Shown here in pieces: positions 11,698 through 23,758 of a DNA stretch of 64,000 bases (position 1 is its first letter; each line of letters opens with the position of its first letter). This stretch comes from Psilocybe azurescens (lineage: Eukaryota > Basidiomycota > Agaricomycetes > Agaricales > Agrocybaceae): assembly GCA_023853785.1 (NCBI GenBank), contig JAJIRX010000032.1, positions 1 to 64,000 of the forward strand, read 5' to 3'. A program made the position numbers and the translations under genes. Below the pieces are notes generated by a model that ran no database searches, was not told the DNA's origin, and saw only the letters and a list, made by a program, of their open reading frames with translations.

Positions 11698-13404
11698 TTT
11701 TTTTTTTTTTTTTTAATCATCAATTTGTATACCGGTGCGCAAAAGCAGTCCGGTCGCTAAGTACAAATGCCCGACCAGGTAACTACTAAGAAACTGTTCG
11801 CTGAAACTACTAAGAATCCGTTGGAAACGCTGAAGCCTACGATAAATGACCACGCTGAACACATAACAGGGTAACTACTGTGGGGATATAACGCCAACCT
11901 CGATGCAGAATAGGAGCCAAAGAAAAGAGCCTAACTACAAAGAACCTCGCGGGATATAGCATAGAAGTGACCCTAGCCTTAGGAAGCCTGGGGTGGAGCG
12001 GAGGCAACACCAGCAGGAGATAAATAACAAGGCGGGGGGCGCCCAAGTCCAGCAGCCGAGACTAGCGGTACCAGCTCTCCCTGGTTCCCACATACTCAAC
12101 GCCGTTCGTAACGTGGTCCAGGTCCTGGGTGAAGGTAGTGAGTCGAACACCGAAGCGAGTGGCGAACAAGCCCCACCGAAACGGCCTACCCCCAGCATAG
12201 CCAAACAACCACGAGCTAAGCGGATAATTGGCCCATGCCAATCAAGGCCGCCGAACGAGGACTCCCCCACAATGCCCAACGTCAGTTGTCAACCGACACC
12301 TGCAAGGGGAGCCGAGCGGAAGGCGAACGCTTTGGGGTTCATCTCCAAAAATGAGTGAAGGTAGCACAATGTGGTTGGCTGCCTAAGCTCGCAAGTCCTG
12401 GGAGGACGATAAGTCCTTTGCAGGTGAGGATATGCGTGTGGGTCTCCCAAGGACACCCACACAGGCACGATGTATGACCATCGTTAAGATTGAATCGGGA
12501 ATAATAAGACCCGATGGGCGCATGATTCAGAATACACCTACACATGCGTGCGTAGAGCTGCGGAGAGCTCATGTTCGCGAAGTGAACCCAGGGGTTGTCC
12601 TTGCCCCCGGGCTGTGCAACGGCCCCGTCGACCGTTTTGAGTTGGAGAAAGTTCCTACCTCAATATTCGGGGTCCTGGAACAGAACATTCCAGGAAGCGC
12701 CGCGAGAGGGCAGCCTGCATACGCAGGCTGTCAATGATGTGGCTGGGCGTGAGCCCAGTGCGACTTTGAGTTCGGTTGCGTACTCGTGTGCTTTATGGTG
12801 CAAGTCCCACTGCAATCGCGAGGGGACGTACACAAAGGTGATTGACTGGCCATCCTTGCGGGTGAACCAGGTCTGAAGAGCCTCACAGACAGCCACAGAG
12901 TGGCCCTGTCCGAGTGGATAGAAGGATCAACAGCTCGATGGGCAGATGCCATTGAGTCTGTGAAGATGAAAATTTCGTGCAATCGTCACGCCGAAGTCGC
13001 ATTGACGATTGCAGAACGAATGGCATAGAGCTCCGCATCTGGGGCGGTGACTTTGCCTGCGACATGTTGGGTGCGCCAGTGCTCAACTCCGCTGCTAAAC
13101 AGGATGGAGGCCGCAATGGCTTGATACCATCCTGAGAGGGGCAGACTTGCGTCTGTCCCTGCATAATAGGTCCCAATGTTCTCCGAGATCTTGTCCCGGA
13201 GCTTATTGAGATGTTTGGTGCGCTGCTTCAATTCCTTGTCGGCATCGCCATGAGAAATCTTGCAGTCATCGAAGTGGACTTGGTCCGCAAAACGGTCCAT
13301 AAGTTGAACACCCGGTCTGGAAAGCGGGTTCATCAGGAGTAGGGTCTCCGTCAGGGCAAGAACATTAGTGTCGGACTCAAATAGAGTCCCACTAGTGCGG
13401 AAAA
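11698..13404 (-). pseudogene. LINE3: 5'-truncated LINE in the copia leader
   Basis: This runs from RNase H (13,404, minus) to the 3' UTR and a poly(T) at 11,698-11,714 on the plus strand. It carries the C-terminal zinc motif CLCGCPWETHTHILTC around 12,450. The target duplication is visible: GCGAAAACACGAAGA (11,683-11,697) and GCAAAAACACAAAGA (13,405-13,419). These differ only by two CpG-to-CpA changes. The insertion sits between the copia primer binding site and its gag. Confidence 0.9.
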
Positions 13405-13479
13405 GCAAAAACACAAAGAGTGTGGACATGAAAAGTTGAGACTTTTCAATGAAATTGAGATTAAAGCGCAATGTGCGCG

Positions 13480-13491
13480 GGGCCCATAACC
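13480..13491 (-). promoter_or_regulatory. Copia primer binding site, half-tRNA type
   Basis: Directly after the 5' LTR the minus strand reads GGTTATGGGCCC. This is complementary to a CCCAUAACC-type anticodon stem-loop containing CAU, as in initiator tRNA-Met. Drosophila copia and yeast Ty5 prime from an internal fragment of this tRNA, not from its 3' end. The match to this fungus' own tRNA is inferred. Confidence 0.55.
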
Positions 13492-13743
13492 TGTTAAAGG
13501 TGGCGAGTTTGGAAACGTGCGAGACAGCTGTGGTCCGAGTTTCGTGGTCACACTGTATCAGACAGAGTGGCAATGAGGGCCTGAAGTCCGAAGTGAGTAA
13601 CTGAGTGTATTGAGACTGAACTATGCTATCTACTTGCCTGAAGTCCGAAGTGAGTAACTAAGGAGTTCAAGCGGTGTAGTACAGCTACATAGGTGTCTGT
13701 CATGTGATCCCATCAGTCTGAGTCTGAAATATCAATTCTAACA
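13492..13743 (-). repeat. Copia 5' LTR
   Basis: 252 bp. On the minus strand it starts TGTTAGAATTG and ends CTTTAACA. It is nearly identical to 4,452-4,703. On the plus strand it is followed by TTATG, the reverse complement of the target duplication CATAA. It lies inside the LINE1 ORF1 codon pair GTT-ATG. Confidence 0.95.
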
Positions 13744-15006
13744 TTATGACTCTGGCTGAGCCTGTTCGCTCCTTTTGTAGGAGCGCACAGGCCAGGCCAC
13801 CTATTCGAGCGCAACAGGATAAAGGGAAAGGTCGGGCTGACAAGCCTGCCTCCACCCCTGCTCCTCCTCAACTCCGCCCTCCAGCCAAGAAACCAGTTGT
13901 GCCCAATCAGAGGCCCCCCCAGTGCCTCGCTCTTTTACCCGCCCCCGCGTGTCCTGCGCCCTCGTTCCTACGCTGAGGCTGCATGCAAGAAGGCACCAAT
14001 TCAGCAGCCAGCTCTGCTGGTTGCCCTCCGTCCTGACCCACCTCCCGCGAAGGGTAGGAGGATCCCGGACTATACTTCACATGGCCCATCGAGGCGCCCA
14101 GTTGCTCATTGATGTGGGAGATCATGCAAAGGATGCTAATCTCACCACCCTCTTCAAGGATCTGTCTTCGGACATCCTCTCCCGCCAGGGCCTTCGCGTT
14201 AAGGTCCTTGGTGTTGAAATCGCATACGATGGGTACTCTGTACCCACTGACAAAGTCCCCAGTGAGCGTGACACGGACATTCTCTGTGGCACAGTCACTG
14301 CTCATTTCAAGGCCCACTACAAGTTTACGCCCGTGGGTCAGCATGCCCACGTCCAAGTCGTTCCTACAAATTGTTGATGTTCCTCAGTTCCAAGGTACCC
14401 ACTACGACCTGGATCATCTCACCGAATGGGAAGAGGTTGCTTCGGCACTCAAGGCCTCTCCCATTTGGACCTCATCGCACATTCTATGCGGGGGACCCCC
14501 GCGTAGTCCGCACTTCCAAGGTGAGCACTACTGCCACTGCTTTCTTTGACATCTGGGACACCGCCTCTGGTGCCCACGCCTGCCAGCTCGTCGACAAACA
14601 GTTCATGTTCAGGGGTTGCCCCCACTGGATACGTTCTAGTTCAAAGAGCTCCGGCGTCCCCCTCTGCACTCGGTGTTGGAAGTGGGGCCATCCCGTCGGT
14701 CACTGTGATGCAGTCGCCGCCAAATGTCCATGATGCTCTGGTCCTCACAAGCTGGAGGAGCATTGCGCCGTTGCAGGCTGCTGCAAAGGCAATCCGAAGG
14801 CAGACCCCCACAGGCACCAACACCTGCTGGGGAGCCCTGCCCTCACACCCCTTGCTGCCCTAATTGTGGAAAGAATCACGGTGCCCATGAACGTGCTTGC
14901 GTGTTCTGGAGTCACAGGTTTGATCAGCTTTGGCATGTCGAGAAATATCGTCAGGTACGAGCGAATTCTTTCGCGCACCGTCAATCCCTAACCAGCAGTC
15001 ATTAGG
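13744..15006 (+). pseudogene. LINE1: C-terminal half of ORF1 (gag-like)
   Basis: This continues the ORF1 cut at 4,704 (MTLAEPVRSFCRSAQ). It holds a conserved central domain (LLIDVGDHAKDANLTTLF, VLGVEIAYDGYSVPTDK), probably the RNA-binding part. Several cysteine-histidine knuckles follow: CTRCWKWGHPVGHC at about 14,665-14,706, then CSGPHKLEEHC and CPNCGKNHGAHERAC. Such CCHC knuckles are typical of LINE ORF1 nucleic-acid-binding proteins. The frame is broken in at least three places. The last codons stop only a few bases before the ORF2 ATG, suggesting coupled translation. Confidence 0.85.
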
Positions 15007-17425
15007 ATGAGTCAAACCGTCCAGGACCTTCCAGTTAGAATTTTGAGTTTCAATTGCGCAAAGTCCAGCCTAAGCGTAGAAACTATACTCGAACATTTTG
15101 TATTAGCATACGATATTGTTTTTATCCAAGAACCTCCCTGGAGGTTTGTACGTACCGCACCGTCTACTTCTCGTAAGTCTGGCGATGATGTTATCGGCGC
15201 CCCATTGCACCCAGCCTGGTTGCCTATGGTGCATAATCCTGAACCTGACACTCGTCCAAGGTTTATGGCCTATGTGTCTAACTGCTTGAAAGAGTTTCGT
15301 CCTTTGATGCGCCACGATCTTATTGATCATCGCGACATGTTAATACTAAGCCTGTTCGCAAATGGACAGAGCTATAATTTGATGAACATCTATTCAGATG
15401 AGACCCATACGGCCGCACACCTCCTTGCGGAGGAGGTGGCCTCACTTCCACCTTTCATTTATATGGGAGGTGATTTCAACATCCACTCCCAGGAATGGGA
15501 TGGAGGCCATCACGGTCATCCAGGAGTTGCCACTCAACTCCTCAACACTGCGGGCGGAATTAGGCTTGCAATGGGCTCCTTTTGTGAACCCGGGGCCGAC
15601 CTTTTACCCCTGCATCCAAGGCTTTCGCTCAACAGTGATCGACTTGGTATTTGTGCAACCAGACCAGACCCCGACAGCGCAGGTCACCCAGGTGCACAAC
15701 GCTCAGGGCGAAGTCGGATCACATCCCGCTCACCACCACTTTATTGATCTCTGCTGATTCTGGGGCCACACCCCGCAGAGCTCTCAAAGCTGACAAAGAG
15801 GAGCAAATCTGCTTTGTCAGAGTCATTGAAGGAGAGTTTGCCATGAAAGTGGACGAACACGCTCCTCTCAACACACCTGACCAGATTGATGCAGTAGCGC
15901 AAGCCATTGCTGATTTGTTCTCTGCAGCATGGGAAACCTGCTCCAGGGAGGTCACTATTATGAGGCGCTCAAAACCGTGGGCGGACGGATGAGTGCTCAG
16001 TCAGCGCTCAGGCTTACCGGGAACATGGTCTTCCAGAAGACTGGAAGCTATATCAAAAGGCAGTCAAAAACGCCAAATGGGTCTTTTTGATTCTAGAATC
16101 ACAGAAATATCCATCACCAACAAGTGCACTTGGGACCTCATGTCATGGGTCCAACAGCGCAAGTTACCTCCGTGCGAGGCTATTCAATATCAGGGGCAGC
16201 CTTGCCACACCCTTCCTCAGTTGTGGGATGCACTCCACAACACCTATAACTCGGGCGTCGGACCGCTGCATTCGACATCGATATACCGATTCCATCCCCG
16301 ACATGCCCGTCAGGGGGATGGGTCCCCTTCTCTGCACTTGAGATGCAAGAGGCTTTGGCCTCTTGCTCCAACGTGTCGGCCCCAGGGCTGGACCACATCA
16401 AGTGGTCTCATCTCAAGATGTTGCTGCGTGGACCCACCCATGTCTTCACCGTCCTACTCTCGCTCACCAATGCCTGCCTCCGGGTTGGACACTAGCCTAA
16501 GCACTTCAAGGAGTCCATGTTGGTTATCATTCTGAAACTGAACAAGCCCTCCTACTCTGCTCCAAAGGCGTGCAGGCCCATTGTGCTCCTGAACACCGTT
16601 GGTAAATTGATTGAGAAAATGCTTTCCAATTGCATTCAGTTTGACGGCGTCGCTTCAGACCTCTTCCACCCAAATCAAATCGGAGGGATCCGTCAGAGAT
16701 CCACCAAGGATGCCGGCCTTATCCTGACGCACATGGTGCATGCTGGGTGGGCCAAGGGACTCAAGACTAGTGTCATTGCCTTTGATGTCGCTCAGTTCTT
16801 CCCGTCACTCAACCATGAGGTTCTCATGGCTTTTCTCCGGAAGCTAGGATTTAGCGACAATGTCATTAAATTCTTCTCTCACTATCTGGTCGGTTGCTCT
16901 ATGCAATATGCATGGGGTGATTTCATTTCAGACCTTCGTCAGGCAGATGTCGGAGTGGGACAGGGCTCCGCCCTGTCCCCTGTTCTCTCTGCCGTCTATT
17001 TTACCCTCATTATGAGGCTCTTCAAGCTGGATCCACTCACTTGTGGGTGCTTCCTGCTCTCATATGTCAACGATGGCACTCTTGTGGTGCAATCAAAGTC
17101 CCTTCTCGACAACTGCCAAGCCCTTAAATGGGCTTATGGTGTCATATTCGAGCTGTTCAAGAAATTTGGACTCGCCCTGGAGCATGACAAGTCTGAAGTA
17201 TTCCACTTCGACTGGTCACACTCCAAAGACAATCCCCCTGTCGATCTGGGATATGTCCTGTACACCAGCGCAACCCCTCTCAAACCCAAGCTGTACTAGT
17301 GGTACTTGGGCTTTTACTTCGATCGCAAGCTCACCTTTACCGAGCATGTCCAATACTACTCTACCAAGGCTTTGTCGACTGTTAAGGCGATGAAGATGCT
17401 TGGTAGCTCCACTCGAGGTTTGCGC
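15007..17425 (+). pseudogene. LINE1: ORF2 (endonuclease and reverse transcriptase)
   Basis: ORF2 starts at ATG 15,007 (MSQTVQDLPVRILSFNCAKS). The first 250 residues form an EEP endonuclease: LSFNCA, DIVFIQEPPW (catalytic Glu), FIYMGGDFNIHSQEW (metal-binding Asp-Asn). After frameshifts the RT follows (16,517-17,299), with AFDVAQFFPSLN, VGVGQGSALSP and the C box. That box reads YVND, not YVDD, because GAC became AAC at 17,069. The element is cut at 17,425 by a 1.7-kb LTR-like repeat, so RNase H and the 3' end are lost. With 4,704-5,435 and 13,744-15,006 it forms one original LINE. Confidence 0.88.
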
Positions 17426-19115
17426 TGAACTACGTGAGTGTGTGATTTGATATATAAATCGAAAACCAAAACACAAACCAGAGAGGAATGGTCTAGACTA
17501 GATAAGACGACTCTCTCCCTGTTGAGTTAAAGTGAGGGCTGGCTTTGCCACTAGGTTGTGTAGATGTATATGGTCTGAGGAGGGCAGGGACGTATGAAGG
17601 AGGAGGAATGGATGAGGGAATATAAAATGCCCTTGAGTATTTACTGGGAGGAAGCAACCTGACTTGATTAGGGTAGAACGGTGTGAATGAGGTGTGATGA
17701 CTGTGGAGGGGCCAAATGACTAGATAAATTGTAGGGATTGATAGGGGGCAGGAGTGAGAATGTAGTCTTGATCCTAGGGCGCTTCAAGCAAGTCTGCAGT
17801 GTCTTCAAAGCTAGAAGTAAAGCCTGCTGATGGAGTAATGGCTTGAGTGGCCTGGAGTGATAGATGATGAAGGATTGTGTGATGTTCTTGAACCAAAAAA
17901 TCAAACAGAGCGGTGAAGTGAATGAGGGATGACTAGGGCGATGGATGAAGATGACAACAAGACCAAGATTGCAGAATAAAATATTCTGGAGCAATAGAAG
18001 CGATGGGGAGTTGAAGATCTTGATGTAGAGGAAGAATGAAGGGTCTGGAGGATGGTAGGATCGAAATTAACTGGACAAAATTCTCTGTGATGAGAGAGCG
18101 AGAGTGGTTGGATAGGCTGGTCTAGCCTCTGATGAACATCTTGAATAACTGGAGTGATTGTTGAATTTCGTGCTGAATATTGATAGAGATTGATTGAATG
18201 CGTGCTTGGAGTGCTGGACTGAGTACTTGATAGCTTGAAATCTTTGCTTGTGAAGAAAGTTGGGGCTTGTAACTTCCTTGCATTCCAAGCGATACTAATA
18301 CATGGTTTATATACCAGAGAACATAGAAAAATATTTAAAAGAGATCAAGCGTCCAAACTATACCAATCATTCTGTAGAACGATACCCAGTAGTCCCATCT
18401 GTCAACTACATACAATAGATTGAAAGCTGACGGAGTTTAGGAGTGAAAAATAGAAGGATGAGTAAGTAAGTAACATAGGATGAGTAAGAAGTATAAGCAG
18501 GATTATGAAAAGCGAAGTGAGATGAGTAAGAAAGAAGCGAAGCTGAGTAAGTACAATAAGCAAGAATGACAAAAGGAAGGAAGGATTAATCATATGAAAG
18601 TGTCAGACAATAGAAAAGGAGCCAAAATAGCGAACAAGTACCATGCTAATGAATAGAACCAGTCTATTCATGGCACAGCTCAGTCATCCATTACCAAGAC
18701 TGCTGAGTGAGACAAAGATTTGCTGCATATGTGGAATCCAGTTAAGGACCAAATAGTTGTAGATGATCAAATGCTGATGACGATGGTGATATATGATACT
18801 GTGCAGTGCTGTGCGTACTAGGATGGATAGGAATGATGTCCAAGAATAATCTGTGCATAGCCTTGAGGTTCGAAATAGATAGATGATTGAATCATTGATA
18901 GAGAATGTAACTGATCAAATGGTTGAAGTGGAGATTGAAAGTTGGAATGGAGCTTGAAGTGGACTGTGAATGGGCTTTGACGTTGAATATTGAGGGATGT
19001 GCTTCAGATAAAAATGCAAACTAATAACCCTGGCTTCTGCATGCAATGGGGAGTCAAGACAGATGCTCTAAGCTTATAGATAAATCTCATATCCAATCAA
19101 AATTGGTGTATGACA
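17426..19115. repeat. LTR-X copy 1 (1.69-kb solo-LTR-like repeat)
   Basis: Starts TGAACTACGT and ends GTATGACA (TG...CA). It is nearly identical over its length to 38,125-39,900 but lacks about 85 bp present there. It has no convincing coding frame. Its left flank is LINE1 and its right flank is gypsy D, so no target duplication can be seen here. Its true orientation is undecided. A related but diverged end occurs at 51,173-51,412. Confidence 0.8.
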
Positions 19116-20848
19116 CCGTTTTTCTGTGATTCAAAATAGTTTCAACTTCCCAGTGTTCTTCCTGATTTTTGATCTCGGGTGGTGGTCTAGGGAAGTTCGG
19201 TCCGTATGTTTCCATCTCTTTGTATGGCATGAGTAAAGTGGGCGTGGAAGACGTCATGGATTTTCCATATCTTGGGTATTTCGAGTCTGTATGTGAGAGG
19301 TCCCAAGACTTCCATGATCATGAACGGGCCTTCTCTTTTTGGTTTCATCTTGAATGGTACCTAGTGGAGATGTTGCGGGAGTCTAGCCAAACTTTTGTTC
19401 CTTTCTCGAATGGTTTGAAATTTGATTTTCGTCGTTCGGCTATTCTTTGTCTTGCAAGTTTGTGAGCGGCTAACACTTCTTCTCGATCTTTTAGGAGGTG
19501 TTTGACTTTTTCTTCCACTGATGGGGCTTTGGTGTTCTCGAATGCAAGTGGAATGGCCAACGGAGATGAACCTAAGGTGAGTTCAAATGGGGTTTTGGCC
19601 CTTTCAGAGTGTTTCCTGTTGTTGTGAGTGAATTCCAAAGTTCCAATTGACTTGTTCCAATCGGTTGGGTGTGATGAACAGTAGATGGATAGGTAGGCTT
19701 CTATTTCTTGGTTGAATCGCTCGGTGGTTCTGTCTCCTATTGGATGATAAGCCGTAGTTAATTTGGACTTGATTTCCAAGAGTTTCATGAGTTCTTGGAA
19801 GACTTTTGCAGTGAATAAAGGATCTCGGTCGGAGATAATGCTATCTGGGAGTCCAAATCGTTTGAAGAGGTTGTCGAGTAAGAGTTGAGCTGCTCCTTCT
19901 GCGTCGAGTGCCTCTCCCGGTTCCCCTTTTTTTTGGCACGGTATTAAAATCACCCCTTAGTAAGCCCATGGTCTACCACAACCATGATTGCATCCATGAT
20001 CTGTCCCGCACTGTTCTTAACCAGTGGTAAGTCGGTTAGAAAATCCATTGAACAGTTTGCAAATGGTCGGCGTAGAAGTTGGTCCGGCGACTGGCATGAA
20101 AGACAGGTGAGAGGGATTTCTGTTGATCTTGAATTGCTGACAGATTCCACAGCCTTTCACGTATTGTTTCACGAAGGATCATAGTCCTGGCCACCAGTAA
20201 TGTGCCTTTACTGCGTTGTAGGTTTCGAGTTCTCCGGGGTGTCCTGCCGATGGTAGATCGTGGAGAGATTTTACCACTTGTTGGCGTAGGTTTTGGTTTT
20301 TGGTATATATGTTTTGTCTTTATAAAAATGGCATTTTTCCCGTTGAATTCCTCTGTTCTCCAGTCGTCGAGGTCAGTTCGTAAGTTCGGTGGTCCTCCTT
20401 GCAGTAGAGCTTTCAAGATTTCCACAATATCCATGTCGAATTCTTCTGAATCAATGATTTTCTGTTGTAGTTCAGTGTCGATTAGATTGACAAAAAGCTC
20501 TTCCGGTAATAGAGTCACATCTTCGTTATTGTGGTCTTTGTCTGGTATGAAATCTGGTCTTCTTGATAAGGCATCAGATTGAATCATTTTCATCCCAGGC
20601 ATATGGATTAGTTTCAGATCGAATTCGGATAGGAATAATGACCATTGAGCTTGCCGTCTGTTCAGATTTCTTGGGCTTCTGAAGTAGGTCAGGTTCTTGT
20701 GGTCAGAATGGATGATCGTTGTATGTTTGGATCCTTGAATGTAGTGTCTCCATTCCTGTAATGCTCGTACAATTGCCAGGAGTTCTCGATTGTAGATTTC
20801 GTAGTTCCTTTCCATCAGCGGGAGAAGGTTTTCGAAATAAATGCGCAC
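19116..20848 (-). pseudogene. Gypsy D: RNase H, integrase, truncated chromodomain
   Basis: Reading downwards from 20,848: RNase H C-half ([26 protein letters not shown]), then a spacer with DALSRRPDF. The integrase follows, with MDFLTDLP (first Asp), ISDRDPLFTAKVF (second Asp) and TTERFNQEIEAYL (Glu). The C-terminal EEHWEVETILNHRK marks the start of a chromodomain. It is cut there at 19,116 by LTR-X. Frameshifts occur near 19,950 and 20,150. No 3' LTR or downstream frames remain. Confidence 0.9.
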
Positions 20849-22600
20849 GGGTGTCTTTCACCGTTTCCATCGAGTTGAGTCAGAACGGCTCCAGATGTGT
20901 ATTTAGAGGCATCACATTCAATTTGAAATGGTTTGCTCAGGTCTGGCATCAAGAGAACCGGTTCTTCTGTGAATTGTCGTTTTAGTTCATCGAACGCTCA
21001 TTGAGCTGCATCTGTCCATTCAAATTTCTTGTCCTTCTTTAGGAGGTTGTTCAGGGGTTGTGCTACCATAGAGAACTTCCTGATGAATTTTCAGTAGAAA
21101 TTTTCAAATCCCAGGAATCCTGACTTGCTTGACTGTGATAGGCGCAGGCCAGTCTCGGATTCCTTTAAGTTTCGATTGGTCCATGGAGATTTTTCCTTCT
21201 TCAATTATCATTCCCAGGTATTCGACTTTTCGTTGTCTGAAAACACATTTTTCTGGTTTGAGGTACAGGTTGTTATCTTTTAATCTTTGTAGGACAATCC
21301 ATTCGTATTTTGCCAAATCTTCTTGATTTTCGGCAAAGATTAAGATGTCGTCCATGTAGATAATCACGAATCCTCCAGATATTTCGCCTTCGAACAGCAA
21401 ATCCATCATGGATTGAAAAGTGGCTGGGGAATTGCATAATCCGAAGAACATAACTGTGGGTTCAAAGAGTCCTCGATTCATTTTGAAGGCGGCTTTCTGT
21501 TGATCTTCCTTTCGAATGCGAACATTGTTGTATCCTTGTCTGACGTCAAGCTTGGTAAAGAATTTCGCTCTTTTGAGTTTGTCCAATAGATCAGGAATTC
21601 GTTGCAAAGGGTACGCATTCTTTATTGTCCATTCATTTAGATATTGATAGTCCTGACAAGGTCGCAGTTTTCTGTCTTTCTTGGCTACAAAGAAAAAGGG
21701 CGATGCGATGTCCGATTCTGATTTGACGATATATTCTTTGTCCAGCATTTCTTTAAGAAATTTGTCCTGTTCGATTTGTTCTTCCGGAGTGAGGCTGTAG
21801 ACTTTGCATGGTTTCAGTTTGAATCCAGGTTTCAGTTTGATTTTGTGGTCCCAGGGTCTTGAGATGGGAAATCGATCTGCTGCCTTTTTGTCGAAAAGTC
21901 CAAGGTAGTCGTGGAGGTCTGGGGAATAAGTTCTTCCAGAAGTTTAGTGGGTGTCCTGTTTTCGTGTTCCATTGCCAGAGTTTGTGAAGCCGTGGTTTTG
22001 CGTTGATCCATGCCTGGTCCATTTCTTCGGAGTCTTTTGCTTCGATAAAATCTATTACCAAAGCGTTGAAGTCTTCGAGTGGGGCATCTGTGGTGTCCAT
22101 GATGTCCATGATCGGTTCGGTTTCTTCCAGTTCTTCTTCCATAGTGGTAGTGCGGATAGATTTGGAAACTCTCCATTTAACTTTTCCAGTTTCCCAATCG
22201 ATGTCAGGGTTTCGTTTTGAAGCCAAGGCAATCCTAAAATAATCTTTTGTCGTCCTAGTCCAGAGACAAATAGAATTTCCTTGTTCGTTCTGTTCCCGAT
22301 GGTAAGATTGAGTTCTACAAAGGTAGAGATCGTTCCTTTCTTGTTGAGAGTTCCGTCCACGTTGTATACTGTGAGGTTTTTTTCAGGGTTTTTGTTTGAG
22401 TCCTAGTTTCCTAGCGTAGTTTTGGTCAATGAATTTTCCACCAGCTCCAGAGTCAATTAGACCCGAGGTTTCGATGATTTGTGGCCTTCCATTTTTTATG
22501 GCAGAGAAAGAAATTGGTAAATGCATAGATTTATTCTCGAGTGTAGCCATAAATACAGAATAGATGCCTAATCGTGGAGAGACTGACATCGATTCGGTTC
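20849..22600 (-). pseudogene. Gypsy D: protease and reverse transcriptase
   Basis: The protease shows the active-site triad in TSGLIDSGAGGKFID (about 22,455). RT lies at 21,104-21,748 with FTKLDVRQGYNNVRI (motif A), MFFGLCNSPATFQSMM (motif B) and IIYMDDILIFA (catalytic YMDD). The linker 21,753-22,226 is out of frame with both. Order PR-RT-RNase H-INT is that of Ty3/gypsy. It is more diverged from copies A-C than those are from each other. Confidence 0.9.
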
Positions 22601-23703
22601 TCTGTTTTAAAAATCCTCAGTGTTGGTGTCCTCCTCCTGGTCTCCCATCGCCAAATTTGCCAGTTCCTCTCTCTCCTCCATGTTCAACTCCCGGATATGG
22701 GCATGAAGGTCTTTTGCTGTCCATTTCTTTTTTGGCAATTCCTTCGGTATGAAAGGATTGTTTCTTTTCTTCTGAGGGCAATCTACAGCGAGATGTCCTG
22801 TTTGTTTGCATCTGAAACAAGCCCCCTTTTTCATAAGGCTTGTTCGTTCCTTGGTGGTCATGACGTCGACGTCCATTGCAAAGGGGTCCTTTCTTGGCGT
22901 GAATTTGGGAATAAATTCGCGCATTCAATTTAGATGGGCCTTTTATTGCCATAGCAAGTCGATAGCTCCTATCGAAAGACATGGCTTTGTCGTACCATTC
23001 TTCAATTTTGGTGGGCCTCTTCTCAGACTGGATGATCTTCTGCACTAGCGCCAGGTTCAGCGCTTCTTTGAACATTTCAATCAAGAGTTTGTTTGCAGTG
23101 TTGGAGTCGTTAGACATCCCCGCCTCTCCAACCAGTAGTTTGAACTTGGTTACTAGTTCTTTTGTTGAAGCATTTTTAATTTGTCCAATGCATCAATGTC
23201 TTCTTCTTCTGGCTTGAATGCCTTCTGGAATTCATTGATAAATTCCTTGTATGTCGGTAAGTCGATGTCCCCCATGTCGAGGTTCAGTTTGTTCTGGATG
23301 AATTGTTGTTTCCAAACGACCGCGTTCCCTTCTTGCATGTAAGAGAGAATGAACGCAATCCATTTCAGTTCAGTGTTGTAGACGTCCTTGTTGATCCCCA
23401 TATAGAGGATACATTCTTGAAGGAATTTCTTGCTCTTAAACCGTTCACCGTTGAAGGGTGTAGGTTTGCTAAGAGAGAGTTCCCTTGTTTTTGGGGTGTC
23501 GATCGTCATTTGTTGGTCAACCATTTGTGGTTTGTTCGGTTCAGAGTTTTCAGAGGCGTCAGTGAAGTATTCTTCTCCTGACGATAGTCCTGGAGTTCAG
23601 GTAGTGGGTTGAACATCTGATGTAGGTGTTCGTTCATCACTGTCGTCGGTGTCATAGTTTGCGGAGAAGGTTCTGCATTGAGATGTCGTGGTGTCTGGTT
23701 CAA
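22601..23703 (-). pseudogene. Gypsy D: gag
   Basis: The frame begins near 23,703. It includes LSKPTPFNGERFKSKKFL and LKWIAFILSYMQEGNAVVWK, a retrotransposon gag domain. A single CCHC knuckle CFRCKQTGHLAVDC lies at about 22,790-22,832, followed by a Lys/Glu-rich tail. Two frame changes (near 23,150 and 22,925) interrupt it. The product would be the capsid/nucleocapsid of the virus-like particle. Confidence 0.87.
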
Positions 23704-23747
23704 GCTCCCGATACCGCTTGTAGACGAAGCAGTATGGTAGAGTGAGA

Positions 23748-23758
23748 AGCTAGTTCTT
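23748..23758 (-). promoter_or_regulatory. Gypsy D self-primer binding site
   Basis: Immediately after the LTR the minus strand reads AAGAACTAGCT. Inside the LTR the same strand carries AGCTAGTTCTT (23,866-23,876), its exact 11-nt reverse complement. This lies 33 nt downstream of the start of a TATTTATA box (23,902-23,909). This is the Tf1/sushi self-priming layout. Confidence 0.75.

Noticed and set aside
13351..13551. Minus-strand frame spanning LTR and LINE3
   Set aside because: It crosses the LTR, leader and LINE boundaries and matches no protein in any of them.
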